Shown: positions 11,037-21,893 of the stretch, one piece after another
Layout of the letters: each line of letters begins with the position of its first letter
Position numbering within the stretch: position 1 is the stretch's first letter
Assembly: GCA_011799875.1 (NCBI GenBank)
Contig: CM022302.1
Span: 304,431,048-304,495,047, forward strand
Direction: 5' to 3'
From: Thinopyrum elongatum
Taxonomy: Eukaryota; Streptophyta; Magnoliopsida; Poales; Poaceae
DNA length: 64,000 nt
Notes under the pieces: generated by a model
What the model saw: the letters and a program-made list of their open reading frames with translations, nothing else
The model's database searches: none
Told to the model about the DNA's origin: nothing
Position numbers and translations under genes: made by a program

Positions 11037-14000
11037 TCAACATGTGGGCACTTGGGGCTTGGGGAGTAGTCGTAGTGTACATGGGGATGATCGTAGGATG
11101 CTCCGCATCATCTCCCCTCCCTTGGGAAAGATCCGACCTCGGATCGAAAACCTCATCACCATGGAAACGGTTGTCGTGGACGAACTTGTAGTTGGACGGA
11201 GTTGACGACATGGCGCAATCCAAGTACTCCAAGGTGTCGCCGGAGTGGTATACATGCAAAAAGAGCAAACACAAACGACACATAGCTCAATGTCATGGTA
11301 GAAGTGGTGGTCCGTTGGTAAATCCACTAAGTCCGAGCACTCCTCAACTTGAAGGTCCATAGGGTCCATCTCCAATGTCGTTCCTCCGTTCGCAATATGT
11401 ATCATGTAGACAACAAGAAGGAAACAAAAATGAAAGAATGACCCATCCAATATGTGTATTTGAGAATGGCTCAAAGGGAATGAGTACACCTTTAGGAGTT
11501 TCTCGAGGATGTTGGAGTTGTACATCACGTATGCCTTCGCATACCCAATATGTCTCGTGATGGAATCGCCTTGTGAATCCTTCAAAATGAAAGAACATGA
11601 CAAACACACGGAAAAACAAATGAGGTCAGCGAAAATGCAAAACCAAACATTTGTGTGGTGAAATACCCAACAAGTGTTTTCATCATTCTTATCATAAGAA
11701 AGTACAAGATGTGACATGGTATGAAAGCATATGATGTGACTACAACCAAAGACATTAGGCTCAAGTAAACAAGCATGCATCACAAGTAAGATGTCCAAGT
11801 CTCCATGATCAATAAGCATAGTATCGGTGCATGCACGACAAGTGGATATGAATGGTGCAACTAACGGAGACAAGAGACAATGATTAAGACAAATCAAGTG
11901 AGAGGCATGAACATATATGTCATCAACCCAAGAAAGCGAGTAAGAATGGAACATGGGTGATGCGACAAAGCAAGCAATCATAGTGATAAAGTCAAGCAAG
12001 CTAGTAGTGCGAAGATGCAACGTACTAGAAGGAATCATGGCTAGCATGTCATGGGTGCAAATAGTGGGCATGAATAATGCACATGACATAGCACAAGCAT
12101 GAAGACAAGATATGAGCAATGTATCATCAATGTATTGGCGAGAGGCCATATGTAAATAGCAATGGGACATCATGACTCTCCCAACACAAGAATCAACAAT
12201 AGCATGTGGCACATGGTAAACATGGCAATAGCAACTAGCATCTCCACCAAGCATGCAAAAACACATAGAAGTAGCATAATGGTGAATCACATGTAAGTGC
12301 AAGCAAGGGTCACAATTGCATGGCAAAGGCATATAAAGAGGCATAACATGCAAAGTGAACACGGGAAAATGGGTATAAAATGACAATTGGTATATAGCCC
12401 ATAGCCATGTGATAGCCAAGTAGAAGAGATGCGCGTAGTCCTTGCGCGAAGGGAATGGTGGTAAGGATAGTCCACGGGATTCCAAGTCATTGTTGCTCTC
12501 AAGAGCTCGTTTCGTCAACTCATGGGATTGTGAGGTTGACGAGTGTTCATAAGTACCTACACAAAACAAAGTCAAAGGAAAAATTGTGTGTGCGTGGTAT
12601 ATGTACACATCATCCATCATGTTGCATACGTGCATGTGTTGGTTAGCACAAAATATCCAATGCTCAAATAAATGAGATGCGTGATATAGAAACATGTCAT
12701 CCATCATGAGAGGTTTGTTGTTATGTATAGCATAATGTAGACTCATAGGGTGTAATGCATCACTAGAAATATGTAGAGCAATGTCATGAATGCTATGCAT
12801 ATGGTGCATGCAATTATGGGAATCATGCAAAGTATGGAATGCATCAAAATCTCCTAATATGTATGAGGAAACTATGGGGGTCTCCTCATGAGCATTTGTA
12901 GAAACATCACATGGAGAATATTGACAACATCCAAAACAAAGCATATTTGGAACAATGTGATCATGGCATGGCATAGTAGCTGAATTGTGCAAATCATTTA
13001 AAGGAAGCATAGCAATATCATCACATGAAAAACAAAAGCCAATGACCATCATCTCGTCATCTATGCCATAAGTGCAAATGGGATTTATTTTAATGGGGCA
13101 TGCATAGTTACTATGTTGAGATTGAAATGATGCAATATGGGAGATCTCACTCATAGCATATGACAAGGTTAATGGGTTGTCAAACATGATGTGACCAAAA
13201 GAATTTTCACAAGATATCCTATGGAGCATAGCATCACAACTAGGCAAATCAACATGCTCATCATCATATTCATCATAAATAGGTGGCATATCGAAACAAG
13301 ACATAGTATGTGGTGAATCCATAAGGTGATCATCATCATGCAAGCAATCATTTGCACGATAGTCCACTAGTGGGACAAGAGAAGTACCATCACATATGTT
13401 ACCTTTGGAGCGTTGCTCATGTGTTGTAGGTGAGGTGTCGAAGACCAAGTCGTGGTCATCTTCATCTTGATGGAACCATGTGAGGGGTGCATCATCGTCC
13501 ACCATGGCCATCGGTTTACCCATTGGAGGTATGGACTTGTCGAGGATTGGCGCTTCATCTTGTTGGAGAGCTAGCACCAAAAAGGAAAACACACTAGGAG
13601 TAGAGGTTAAGTCGTTAGAAATCATAGTGGCCTCACATGCCCTATCAACTACCTCACTCACTAAGTGTTGTGGATCACTCACTCCCTCTTGGATGCTCTC
13701 ACTCGTATGGTTGGTGGAGTCACTCAAATGGCTCTCAACCTCACATAGGATGTGTGGCATGCTCTCATGTGTGGGGCTAGTGGTGGTCACACTCATCCTC
13801 TCAGAGGAAATGCTCTCAATGTCACATATGGTGGAGTCACTCATCTCACTCATGGGGTGGTGGCTCTCCTCACATGGTAATTGGGGCATCTCTTCATATG
13901 TGGGTGTCGGAGAGATGTTGGTGCAAATGTCTCCATGCTCAACTCCTATCTCCGCCTTGGTTGAAGGGATAGTCCCATGCTCAACCTCCTCATCCATAAC

Positions 14001-15059
14001 GCCTCCAAAGATGAATGCCGTAGGATGTGGCAAATCATCGCTCTCCTCCGAGACCAAAGATAATGTCTCATGTGTGGTCTCGTAGCTTGACTCGGAGTAT
14101 GAGTCACGTTGGGGCGCCATCTTCATGTTGTTGAAGAGGTTTGCGCTCGTCGCCGTGGTCGAAGGGGATGGCCCTTGCTCGACCGTTATGTCACCATCTT
14201 GTTGTAGGAGGCCCATATGATGTGGCACCTTGTAGCTCGTCTTCATGACCGAAGGGAATTTCCCATGCTCGGCCATTTTCCTTGAGGGGCTTCCGAAGAT
14301 GGAAGTGTCGCCCTCGCTCGTAGTTTGTCGCCTTGTTGTTGAAGATGCCGATGTAGGCGAACTCGTGGGAAGTAGGCGAAGATGTCGTACGTCCATAGGC
14401 GAAGATGCCGTGATAGCACTTGGCGAAGATGCTGAAGTGGTGGTGGTAGTAGCCATAGCGTCCTCTTGGTGGTGCTTGTCTCGCGGTCTTCTCTTGTGCT
14501 CATGAAGGTTGGCCGTAGCTTGATGTAGAGCTTGTTGGGACTTGTAGGTATTCGCATCTCGAGCATCTTCATGTTGATGGTGTCGTTGTCGTACTTGAGC
14601 TCGTAGTAGATGTCGTGTGTCGTCGTCGTGCACATGTTGCTTGGAGGTGACTTGCCCTTCATGACGATGTGGATCACGAATGTGATGATGGTCGCCCTGT
14701 AGATGTGGACGTGGACGACTTGAGCTTGCATCGCATGGACGCTCCGAAGATGGTCGACTTGTGCGCCGTCGCCTTGAGGATGATGAAGGGGAAGAATGGT
14801 TGATCAACAAGGCCTGAATCTCCTCCATCCTTGCATCTTCCTCCTCTTTTAGTGCGGAAAGCTTGTTGTCGAAGTAGTCTCTTGTATGTGCTTCGGAGTG
14901 TCGTATGTCGATGGCGAGGTTGTCGATGCGCTCTCGCAATCTTGATTGTGCGCCCTGCATTTGTTGTTGTAGATCGAAGAAGATGGACGCTTTGGTGATG
15001 TAGTTGTTCGCGCCGTCGTTGTTGTGGAAGACTGGAGATGAAACGCCTTGCCTATCCAT
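11037..15059 (-). CDS. RLX-1 large ORF, about 1340 aa, unknown protein
   Basis: The first ATG (complement of 15057-15059, MDRQGVSS) opens a frame uninterrupted to a TGA at 11037-11039. By visible segments: residues 1-90 helical with coiled-coil character (IFFDLQQQMQGAQSRLRERI); 90-250 Arg/His/Ser-rich and basic; 250-550 acidic, Ser/Thr-rich; about 550 to the end rich in His, Cys, Met and hydrophobic residues, with repeated YHA modules (MMDDMFLYHA, MMDDVYIYHA). No catalytic motif of pol is seen. The N-terminal coiled coil in a gag position suggests a structural role, but this is inference. The last 74 nt lie inside the 3' LTR, past the polypurine tract. A homologous frame occurs in RLX-2. Over 1300 codons without a stop is not expected by chance. 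Confidence 0.75.
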   Translation of the reverse strand: MDRQGVSSPVFHNNDGANNYITKASIFFDLQQQMQGAQSRLRERIDNLAIDIRHSEAHTRDYFDNKLSALKEEEDARMEEIQALLINHSSPSSSSRRRRTSRPSSERPCDASSSRPRPHLQGDHHHIRDPHRHEGQVTSKQHVHDDDTRHLLRAQVRQRHHQHEDARDANTYKSQQALHQATANLHEHKRRPRDKHHQEDAMATTTTTSASSPSAITASSPMDVRHLRLLPTSSPTSASSTTRRQTTSEGDTSIFGSPSRKMAEHGKFPSVMKTSYKVPHHMGLLQQDGDITVEQGPSPSTTATSANLFNNMKMAPQRDSYSESSYETTHETLSLVSEESDDLPHPTAFIFGGVMDEEVEHGTIPSTKAEIGVEHGDICTNISPTPTYEEMPQLPCEESHHPMSEMSDSTICDIESISSERMSVTTTSPTHESMPHILCEVESHLSDSTNHTSESIQEGVSDPQHLVSEVVDRACEATMISNDLTSTPSVFSFLVLALQQDEAPILDKSIPPMGKPMAMVDDDAPLTWFHQDEDDHDLVFDTSPTTHEQRSKGNICDGTSLVPLVDYRANDCLHDDDHLMDSPHTMSCFDMPPIYDEYDDEHVDLPSCDAMLHRISCENSFGHIMFDNPLTLSYAMSEISHIASFQSQHSNYACPIKINPICTYGIDDEMMVIGFCFSCDDIAMLPLNDLHNSATMPCHDHIVPNMLCFGCCQYSPCDVSTNAHEETPIVSSYILGDFDAFHTLHDSHNCMHHMHSIHDIALHISSDALHPMSLHYAIHNNKPLMMDDMFLYHASHLFEHWIFCANQHMHVCNMMDDVYIYHAHTIFPLTLFCVGTYEHSSTSQSHELTKRALESNNDLESRGLSLPPFPSRKDYAHLFYLAITWLWAIYQLSFYTHFPVFTLHVMPLYMPLPCNCDPCLHLHVIHHYATSMCFCMLGGDASCYCHVYHVPHAIVDSCVGRVMMSHCYLHMASRQYIDDTLLISCLHACAMSCALFMPTICTHDMLAMIPSSTLHLRTTSLLDFITMIACFVASPMFHSYSLSWVDDIYVHASHLICLNHCLLSPLVAPFISTCRACTDTMLIDHGDLDILLVMHACLLEPNVFGCSHIICFHTMSHLVLSYDKNDENTCWVFHHTNVWFCIFADLICFSVCLSCSFILKDSQGDSITRHIGYAKAYVMYNSNILEKLLKVYSFPLSHSQIHILDGSFFHFCFLLVVYMIHIANGGTTLEMDPMDLQVEECSDLVDLPTDHHFYHDIELCVVCVCSFCMYTTPATPWSTWIAPCRQLRPTTSSSTTTVSMVMRFSIRGRIFPKGGEMMRSILRSSPCTLRLLPKPQVPTC
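11111..11126 (-). promoter_or_regulatory. RLX-1 polypurine tract
   Basis: On the minus strand CCCAAGGGAGGGGAGA abuts the LTR start TGATGCGG; an equivalent tract is found in RLX-2 at 61298. Confidence 0.85.
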
Positions 15060-15989
15060 CACAAGACTCGAGAAAATATGAGTAGAAGAAAGGAGAGAAC
15101 TATACCAAATGTACCTTGACCGATGTTGAAGATGGATCAATGATCACTCAATAATGTAACAAGGAAATAGCACAATTGGTACCGATCTCGTCAATTTCTC
15201 ACACCTACACAAGTAAGGCTTATGGTGGAGCTCGGTGAGGATAGTGGCACAAAAATTTGATGCAAATGTTAGCAAGAGTCAATAATGTTGAAAGAGATTC
15301 ACAAATTCGCAAGTGAAACAAGTAGACCAATAGCAATGAATGGCACACGGAAACACACACACGGATAGATAAATGGGGTCGTGCAACCAAGGAACGAGCT
15401 CAAAATGTGGAATCCACGGAAAATGCTCTTGTTGCACAACTCAAGAGAGACGCTAGCATGATTTCTCTATAGGCGGATACGACACTTGTGCACAACCTAT
15501 AAGATGCAAAAATGAAACGACTGCTATCCCAAGTATACTATGTATGTATGGTTCCCGGTGTTCCTCTCAAGATGATCCAAGATGATCTTATATGCAATGT
15601 GGTATGATGCTATGGCTATTGCTTACAAGCTCTTTGCTCTTTCTCTTTTGCTTAAAAGCTTTATTCTCTTTTTTTATATGGATGGCCACTATGCGAAATG
15701 CACAAACCAAGATAGCAATTGTGTATATGCGGGATTAAACTTTTGGCACACGAGATGATATGATGATACCAATATGATATGGTATGTATGCAATGGAAGG
15801 TGTATATCGATGATCACTAATGTGCACAAGTAGCGTGGCCCGGCAATACTCAAATGGCTAGTCTCGATAGGCAAGTGACGCAAAGTGGGCTAGGGGTTAT
15901 CAATGCAATTGCAAGGGAAACATACAATTGTGTCGTCGAGGTTACCGTCCGTGTCGATGATGAGTGGCGGTGATCTTGATGTTGAACCG

Positions 15990-16365
15990 TTCCTAATTAG
16001 CCGAAACACCTTAGGAAACGGAAAAACCGCGAACTCAAAATCTCCAAAGGCAAATGTCAAAAGATGATAGCGGGAATGCGGTGGTGGTTGCGGGAGTATT
16101 GGTGGAAACCCGGTCAAAATGGGTTATGGTGGTGGAAGGGTATGGTGGGGCTATACACATTATCGGAGTTGAAGTCACGGTCCCTAAGTAGCCGAAACAC
16201 CTTAGGAGACACAAGCCACAACTCAAACAAAATTTGGTTAAGTTGGGGTGGCGGAAGTGTATGGTGGTCAAGCCTATGCGGTAGTTATGGTGGTGGTTGA
16301 TGAAGAAGCAATCATGCCTAAGTAGCCTAAACACCTTATGAGACTCGAATCGCTACTCAAACAAC
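15990..16365. repeat. Three-copy dispersed repeat around CCTAAGTAGCCGAAACACCT
   Basis: Copies begin at about 15991, 16181 and 16315 and continue for about 50 bp each (CTTAGGAGAC...ACTCAAACAA). Surrounding DNA is GGTGGTGG-rich. Confidence 0.65.
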
Positions 16366-16616
16366 CACTAATGCTATGGGGAACAAAATGTGTTAGGTTG
16401 CGGAAGTTGGTGGTGGTATAGCGGAGGATGTGGTGAAGGCCCTAGGCAAAGATGCCAAAGTTCCAAAAAAATTATGGAGTCAAATGGTGATGGTAGTATT
16501 TTTGTTGGATGGGGGATGTCAATAGCTTCAAAACGAGCTAAAGAACGTCAAAATTGGACTCCGGATGAATTAGTTATGGACAAAACGGTGAAACGGAAAA
16601 GCTGAAGTGTCAGGGG

Positions 16617-16722
16617 CCGGACATCCGGGGGTTTGGCCGGATATCCGGCGGCTGATGTCCAGAACCGTGCAGCTTTTGTGCTCCAGGAGCCGGATGTCCG
16701 GCTTGGGGCCCGGATGTCCGGC
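16617..16722 (-). repeat. CCGGATGTCCGG cluster in the RLX-1 leader
   Basis: Four or five copies (CCGGACATCCGG, CCGGATATCCGG, CCGGATGTCCGG twice, one degenerate) about 300-400 nt downstream of the primer site. This is the same motif as in the LTR arrays. Confidence 0.75.
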
Positions 16723-17019
16723 CCGACGATTCCAGATCGGGATTTGGACTTCGAAACTCGATTTGCGGCGGAAATGGATGATTTCGGGGGCAAAATTGGC
16801 GAGATTTTGTGGATGGAAGTGGGGGAAAAGATGGGGGAAAGCTAGATCCACTTGAAACCAAGCAAATCCATGGATCAAAATCAACAAAACATCATCAAAC
16901 CAACAAATCACAAAGAAAATTGGGGCTATTTTTGGTGGGGATTTTCGAAATTGGGGAAGAACACAACAAAATTAGGCTAGAAAACAAAGAGGGGAGGCTT
17001 CAAAATCGTGATGAACGTG

Positions 17020-17033
17020 GCTCATGATACCAA
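17020..17033 (-). promoter_or_regulatory. RLX-1 primer binding site (tRNA-iMet type)
   Basis: Minus strand TGGTATCATGAGCC, close to the common TGGTATCAGAGCC, two bases from the LTR end at 17036. Confidence 0.75.
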
Positions 17034-17437
17034 GATGATGTAGGGTAGAACCCTAGATGCCCGATCTTTCATGATTGGAGCGGATCCCGCGATGAACACG
17101 AAGAACACGAGGAGAAACACAAAGGGAAACACGAGGGGAAACGAGAGGAATCACTCAAATCAACGAGAAACGATCACACATGTGCTAGATCCATGAACAC
17201 AAAGAGAGATACACGATCCAAAGTCAACAAAGGACGATAGAAACGGTAACTAGTTCATCTCCGTGAGGAGGTCTTGAATCCGCAAGGGATCTTCCCGTGA
17301 GGGGTCTTGAATCCGGTGTGGATCTTCTCCGAAGAGGCCGCGGTCTCTCGAACGAGAAGAACCACAAGGATGAGCAAAGCTCTATCTCTATAATGAGCTA
17401 AACCAATGCTAACCCTAACTAGGAGGGGGTAGGAGTC

Positions 17438-17445
17438 TATATATA
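17438..17445 (-). promoter_or_regulatory. TATA box in RLX-1 5' LTR
   Basis: TATATATA on the minus strand, about 73 bp downstream of the motif array; a likely core promoter of the element. Confidence 0.6.
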
Positions 17446-17517
17446 GTCGTAGTGCAAAGTGGGACGACTTGGAGGGGTACATGGGCCCTTGGCCCGTTCA
17501 CTGTGCGCAGACAGGCG

Positions 17518-17800
17518 CCGGATGTCCGGGCTGGGGGCCGGATGTCCGGCGGCTCACGAGGAGCCGGATGTCCGGGCCTCGGGCCAGATGTCCGGGCTGG
17601 ACTTGCCTGTTTCCTGTGCTCTCTGGTCAGGCGGGGCCGGATATCCGGGCGGGGAGGCCGGATGTCCGGGGCGCGGGGCCGGATGTCCGGGCTGTCGGGG
17701 TCGCTTCCAGATGCATTCGGAGATGGAGGACCAGATTTTCGGGGACACGGGCTGGATGTCCGGGCTGGGCCGGATGTCCGGGCTGGGGCCAGATGTCCAG
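17518..17800 (-). repeat. CCGGATGTCCGG array in RLX-1 5' LTR, 11 copies
   Basis: Same motif and position as 10539-10828. One unit present in the other LTR (after GGGAAGAG) is missing here and an extra degenerate unit occurs at 17789-17800. Confidence 0.9.
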
Positions 17801-18087
17801 CTGCTGTAGCAGCTGGCTCTTCTTCCTTCTCCTTCCTTCGCTCCCGTGCACATTTGGCCTTGGTCCTTGGGCTCTCCATGGTCTCCTCGGATGTATCTGA
17901 GTATGCACAAGGTCCGCGCTTGAAGTAGCATCCATGTCTTACATGCGGAAAAGGAAGATTCGGAAAGGAGCGAGTTCACCTTAGGTCCAATGGCGTATGC
18001 TCGATGTCTCAACATGTGGGCACTTGGGGCTTGGGGAGTAGTCGTAGTGTACATGGGGATGATCGTAGGATGCTCCGCATCAAATGT

Positions 18088-19050
18088 TCCCCTCGATGAT
18101 CTTGGAGTTTTATTCGATGTAATCTTCTTTTGCGGTGCGTTTGTTGAGATTCGATGAATTGTGGATTTATGATCAGATTACCTATGGATATTATTTGAGT
18201 CTTCTCTGAACTCTTTTATGCATGATGAAGATAGCTTTGTATTTCTCTCCGGTCTATTTATTTGGTTTGGCCAACTAGATTGATCTATCTTGCAATGGGA
18301 GAGGTGCTTTGTTTTAGGTTCAATCTTGTGGTGTCCTCACCTAGTGACAGAAGGGGTAGCGAGGCACGTATTTGTATTGTTGCCATTCAGGATAAAAAGA
18401 TGGGGTTTTTACCATATTGAATGGATCTATCCCTCTACATCATGTCATCTTGCTTAAGGTGTTACTCCGTTCTTGTTAACTTAATACACTAGAAGCACGC
18501 TGGATAGCGGTCGATGTGTGGAGTAATAGTAGTAGATGCAGGCAGGAGTCGGTCTACTTGTCACGGACGTGATGCCTATATTCATGATCATTGCCTTAGA
18601 TATCGTCATAACTATGCGCTTTTCTATCAATTGCTCAACAGTAATTTGTTCACCCACCGTATGCGTTCTTTCAAGACAGAACCCTCTAGTAAAAATTATG
18701 GCCCCTGGGTCTATTTTTATCATATTATTTTCAGATCTATATAACAAAAAACCCAAAAATACCATGTTGCAATTTATTTCCTTTAATTAGTTTTGCACTT
18801 TCATTTATCTTTTATACCTATCTCTATCAGATCTCATCCTTGCAAGTAACTGTGAAGGGATTGACAATCCCTTTATCGCGTTGGGTGCAAGTATCTGTTT
18901 GTTTGTGTAGGTGCTATCATTGGAGACTTGTGTGTTCCTCCTACTGGATTGATACCTTGGTTCTCAAACTGAGGGAAATACTTATCTCTACTTTGCTGCA
19001 TCACCCTTTCCTCCTCAAGGAAAAAACCAACGCAAGCTCAAGAAGTAGCA
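18088..19050 (+). repeat. 3' LTR of the Sabrina-like element, second part
   Basis: Resumes after the AATGT duplication and ends AAGAAGTAGCA at 19050. Its last 193 bp match 5014-5206. Confidence 0.85.
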
Positions 19051-19539
19051 ACCGACTACGCCAGCGGGAGCGAAAGTGATGAAAGCACCCGGAGCATCAA
19101 GAGCGAGGGCGACGATTCCGACTAGGCGCAGGGAGCGCCTGAGTCGGACCTTGAAGACGAGCGGTGCTCCACCTAGGCTCCTTTCCTTTTTGCTCCTGTA
19201 TCAGAACCAATGTAGCCCTGTGGGGGTGTGAGGATGCAGTTTTGGTATAGACTCGTATTAAGAACTTAATGCTTTTCCACCATGTATGCTCCTCGTGAGG
19301 CCTATTTTTTTCTTCTTGCTTGCCTTGGTGCTGTATGTCGTCAGGACCCAACCCCCGAGCGAGCTACGACCGTCGCTGGTATGTTAGGGTGCGCGCCTAG
19401 ACAAGGCCAGAGGGTGCAGTGCTCTGCAAGGCGGTAAGGGCTCCCGAGGCGCGATGCTCACGAGGCCACCCTTTGACATGCAAGCAGCTTGCGAGAAAAG
19501 AAAAAATCGGCGCTCAATGAGATTGTGAGAGAGGAATTT
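19051..19539. mobile_element. Unassigned retroelement remnant
   Basis: Starts with a short open stretch ending at a TAG near 19123 (about 24 codons, Ser/Asp/Glu-rich), then non-coding DNA. It resembles the end of a Gypsy coding region and 3' flank, but no domain is identifiable. Confidence 0.3.
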
Positions 19540-19868
19540 TGTTGGAGATATGCCCTAGAGGCAATCATGTATGATGATGTTTCCTATGTGTTTATGAATA
19601 AAGAAAGTCCTTGGACATTATCAATGATGTGTATCAACAAGTACGTGACTTGTTTGTGGGACTATGCATTGTATGATGACTGTCCTAAAAGGTCCCTAGT
19701 CGAAAGGGCTGTGTGGACGCACAGCCGTATAGACTAGCATATGACACGGTCGATGGCTTGGTCTCAATAGCCATGGAGCATTGGATGTTAACCGGATAAT
19801 ATGGACTCGGAAGGATCTGGTCTGATCCGACTAGTCGAGATAAGGTCCGAGTCGGATAGACCCAACTA
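19540..19868 (+). repeat. Copia LTR, left half (BARE/Angela/WIS type)
   Basis: Begins TGTTGGAGATATGCCCTAGA, the characteristic start of Triticeae BARE/Angela/WIS LTRs (TGTTGGAAATATGCCCTAGA). It is interrupted after CCCAACTATG at 19868 by CACTA-B and resumes at 50763. Confidence 0.8.
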
Positions 19869-20440
19869 TGCACTACAGAAAAAAGACACATCCGTGACAT
19901 TAAGGGCCGAACAGAAAAAAAAACTCTGTCATGCTTATGACACTTATATGATGATAATTGTGACAAAAACATGTATCATCATAGATGTGGTGGGCTCCTA
20001 CGTCTATGACAAAAAATCATGACAGAAAATGGGCTTTTTGTCCTGGGCGGGCCGAAGACGCACCTGCATGACATTCTTTGGGTCGTCCATGATGGAATGA
20101 ATCATGGTAGAAGCAAGGGCAAGGAAAATATCGGGGAGTTCCCGGTTACAGTGGGTGGTCGGGGCCGAGCAATGCACTATGGTTTGCGCGTTTCTCTCTC
20201 GTACGCGCGTGTGCGCGAGGCATTGGCTCTAACTGAACCTGAGCGATCGCACTAGCAACATTATTGAACTCGATGGAGCGATCGATCCCTTAGCTGTTAA
20301 CTGAACCCGAGCGATTCATTCGCTGCTGACTGAACCCAAGTGATTCCTTCGCTGCTGACTGAACCCAAGCGCTTCCTTCGCTACTGCTGCTAACTGAACC
20401 CGAGCGATCGATCGCTGCTGCTACTTACTGAAGCCGATGG
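19869..20440 (+). repeat. Left TIR and subterminal repeats of CACTA-B
   Basis: CACTACAG terminus, a TGTCAT/ATGACA-rich block to about 20055, then about six CTGAACCCRAGCGAT motifs (20230-20420). Inverted homologue of 4515-5013. Confidence 0.8.
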
Positions 20441-21893
20441 AGCCCCCGTGCGAGATGTAGCCAGCTGGTATCAGGTTGCCTCTCGATGAACAGTGACCAT
20501 TGCTATCATGCGCGCGGTACGTAGAACGAGTCGAGATGTGGTGAGTCGAGCCGGTTGGTTGTGGGGGTTGGATGAACAGGACCCCATGGTAGTAGGCGGT
20601 TGCCGCTGGATGAACAGGACCCCGAGGAGGCCTCCACACCCCAGCCGGTTGGGGGTGGATGAACAGTACCCCATGGAGGCTCTATGAACAGTAACCAGTG
20701 GAGTCTGGAGGACGATGATGGATGAACAGTACCCCGTGGAGGCTGGAGCGAGAGGCAGTAGCTAGACGGTGGATGAACAATAGCCCTTGGAGTCCTGTTT
20801 TGCGGTACGCCACACCCCTCGCGATGAACAGGACCCCATTTTGACTGTAGGCGATCGAAGAGAAGTCTGTTTCCTCCGTTTTGCGGTACGCCAGACCCCT
20901 CACGATCAACAGGACCCCATTTCGACCGTAGGCGCTCGAACAAAAGTTTGTTTCCTCTATTTTGCAGTACACCGGACCGCCCCCAATCAACAGGGCCCCG
21001 TTTCGACCGTGCGTGATGGAATAAAATGTCGTTTCCTCCATTTTGCGGTACGCCAGACCCCATTTAGGCTGTTCCGTCCAAGCCGGTTGGCTCCTGACGA
21101 ACAGCACATGTTCTAACCCAGTGGCTTCACTCCCGATGAACAGAACGCTTTCCGACCCAGTTGCTTGCCTCCGGTGAACACGACGCTGTTTCCTCCGTTC
21201 CAACCCAGCCGGTTGGCTGTCAATGAATAGGAGGCTGTGCTGTCGTCCGCTTCCTATCCATGTACATGAGCCCTGGCCGTACGTATGCGCGAGTACGCGT
21301 TTGAGACCCCGGCTGTATGTACGTATGTGCCCGCATTTTTTGCAGTGTGGTTGTACATACGTGTACTCAATTTATACGGGACTACGTGGACTGCTACGTA
21401 GGGGCTGGACTGTACTACGACAATGCTACGTACACGTTCTTGACCAGATAGACAACGCTACGTACACTTTGACCGGGTTGGTCCCAGCTGTCAGGGAGGA
21501 TAAGGAGGCACTTCATTGCATGCGAAGATATAGCTGGTGGGTCCCAGCTGCCAGGGGGAGGAATCATTTTTTTGCGTGTAATAAGGAGGCACTTCCTTGT
21601 GTCCGAAGATGTAGCTGGTGGGTCCAACTGTCAGCGTCACCGTGTACAGTTGTCTTCCGATGGCTGTAACTCGTTGACCACGCTGCACCGAGAGCAACAA
21701 GGCGGCGGACGACGGCATGGCTAGGAAGGGAACGATGCGGGAACATGCGGCCGCGGATGTCCACGCGGAGGGGAGTATGAGGGTTGACTGGTTCGGTTGT
21801 GGTGTGAGGCTGCCGTCACCGGAGAATAACATGAGGTGTGGGTGAGTAGAGGGATGGCATGGCTAGTAGTGGCAGCATAGCCGGACACGGGAA
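20440..21893 (+). repeat. Internal arrays of CACTA-B left arm
   Basis: 20440-20797 carries GATGAACAGTACCCC-type short repeats. 20798-21060 carries four 81-bp units starting TTTTGCGGTACGCC (20798, 20879, 20960, 21041). 21475-21893 is one partial copy of the module found three times in CACTA-A. Tat-A is inserted at 21894. Confidence 0.7.

Larger units (their letters stand above)
10057..11110 (-). repeat. RLX-1 3' LTR (left in window)
   Basis: 1054 bp, TGATGTAGGG to CCGCATCA in plus reading. Contains the CCGGATGTCCGG array and a TATA box at 10459-10466. Confidence 0.9.
15060..17019 (-). other. RLX-1 leader between primer site and ORF
   Basis: No supported ORF. On the plus strand it contains three diverged copies of CCTAAGTAGCCGAAACACCT (15992, 16182, 16316) and a second small cluster of CCGGATGTCCGG motifs (about 16617-16722). 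Both repeats are unexplained by coding. Confidence 0.6.
10057..18082 (-). mobile_element. RLX-1: complete LTR retrotransposon of unknown type, 8026 bp
   Basis: Direct LTRs (10057-11110 and 17036-18082) begin TGATG and end CATCA, and the element is flanked by the 5-bp duplication AATGT (10052-10056, 18083-18087). On the minus strand the order is LTR, tRNA-iMet-like primer site, about 2 kb leader, an ORF of about 1340 codons, polypurine tract, LTR. No gag zinc knuckle, protease, RT, RNase H or integrase was recognised, so mobility probably depends on proteins from another element. The near-identical LTRs suggest a fairly recent insertion. RLX-2 (60320 onward) is a diverged sibling. Confidence 0.9.
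17036..18082 (-). repeat. RLX-1 5' LTR (right in window)
   Basis: 1047 bp and nearly identical to 10057-11110. The largest differences are gains and losses of motif units inside the palindrome array. Confidence 0.9.
5014..19050 (+). mobile_element. Sabrina-like (Athila-lineage) Gypsy retroelement, non-autonomous
   Basis: 5014-5206 is the last 193 bp of a 5' LTR, cut by CACTA-A. 5207-9230 is the internal domain. 9231-19050 is the 3' LTR interrupted by a MITE and RLX-1; without insertions it is about 1.58 kb, the size expected of Sabrina LTRs. The LTR starts TGGTACGTCTCC (canonical TGATACGTCTCC) and ends AAGAAGTAGCA at 5206 and 19050. A tRNA-Asp-like primer site and a purine-rich tract border the LTRs. 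No gag-pol domain is recognised, only a decayed unknown ORF, so it would depend on a partner element. The family name is tentative. Confidence 0.8.

Noticed and set aside
5013..19869. 5013 and 19869 as the two ends of one CACTA
   Set aside because: The termini point outward from each other: 5013 is a right end and 19869 a left end, so they belong to two elements.
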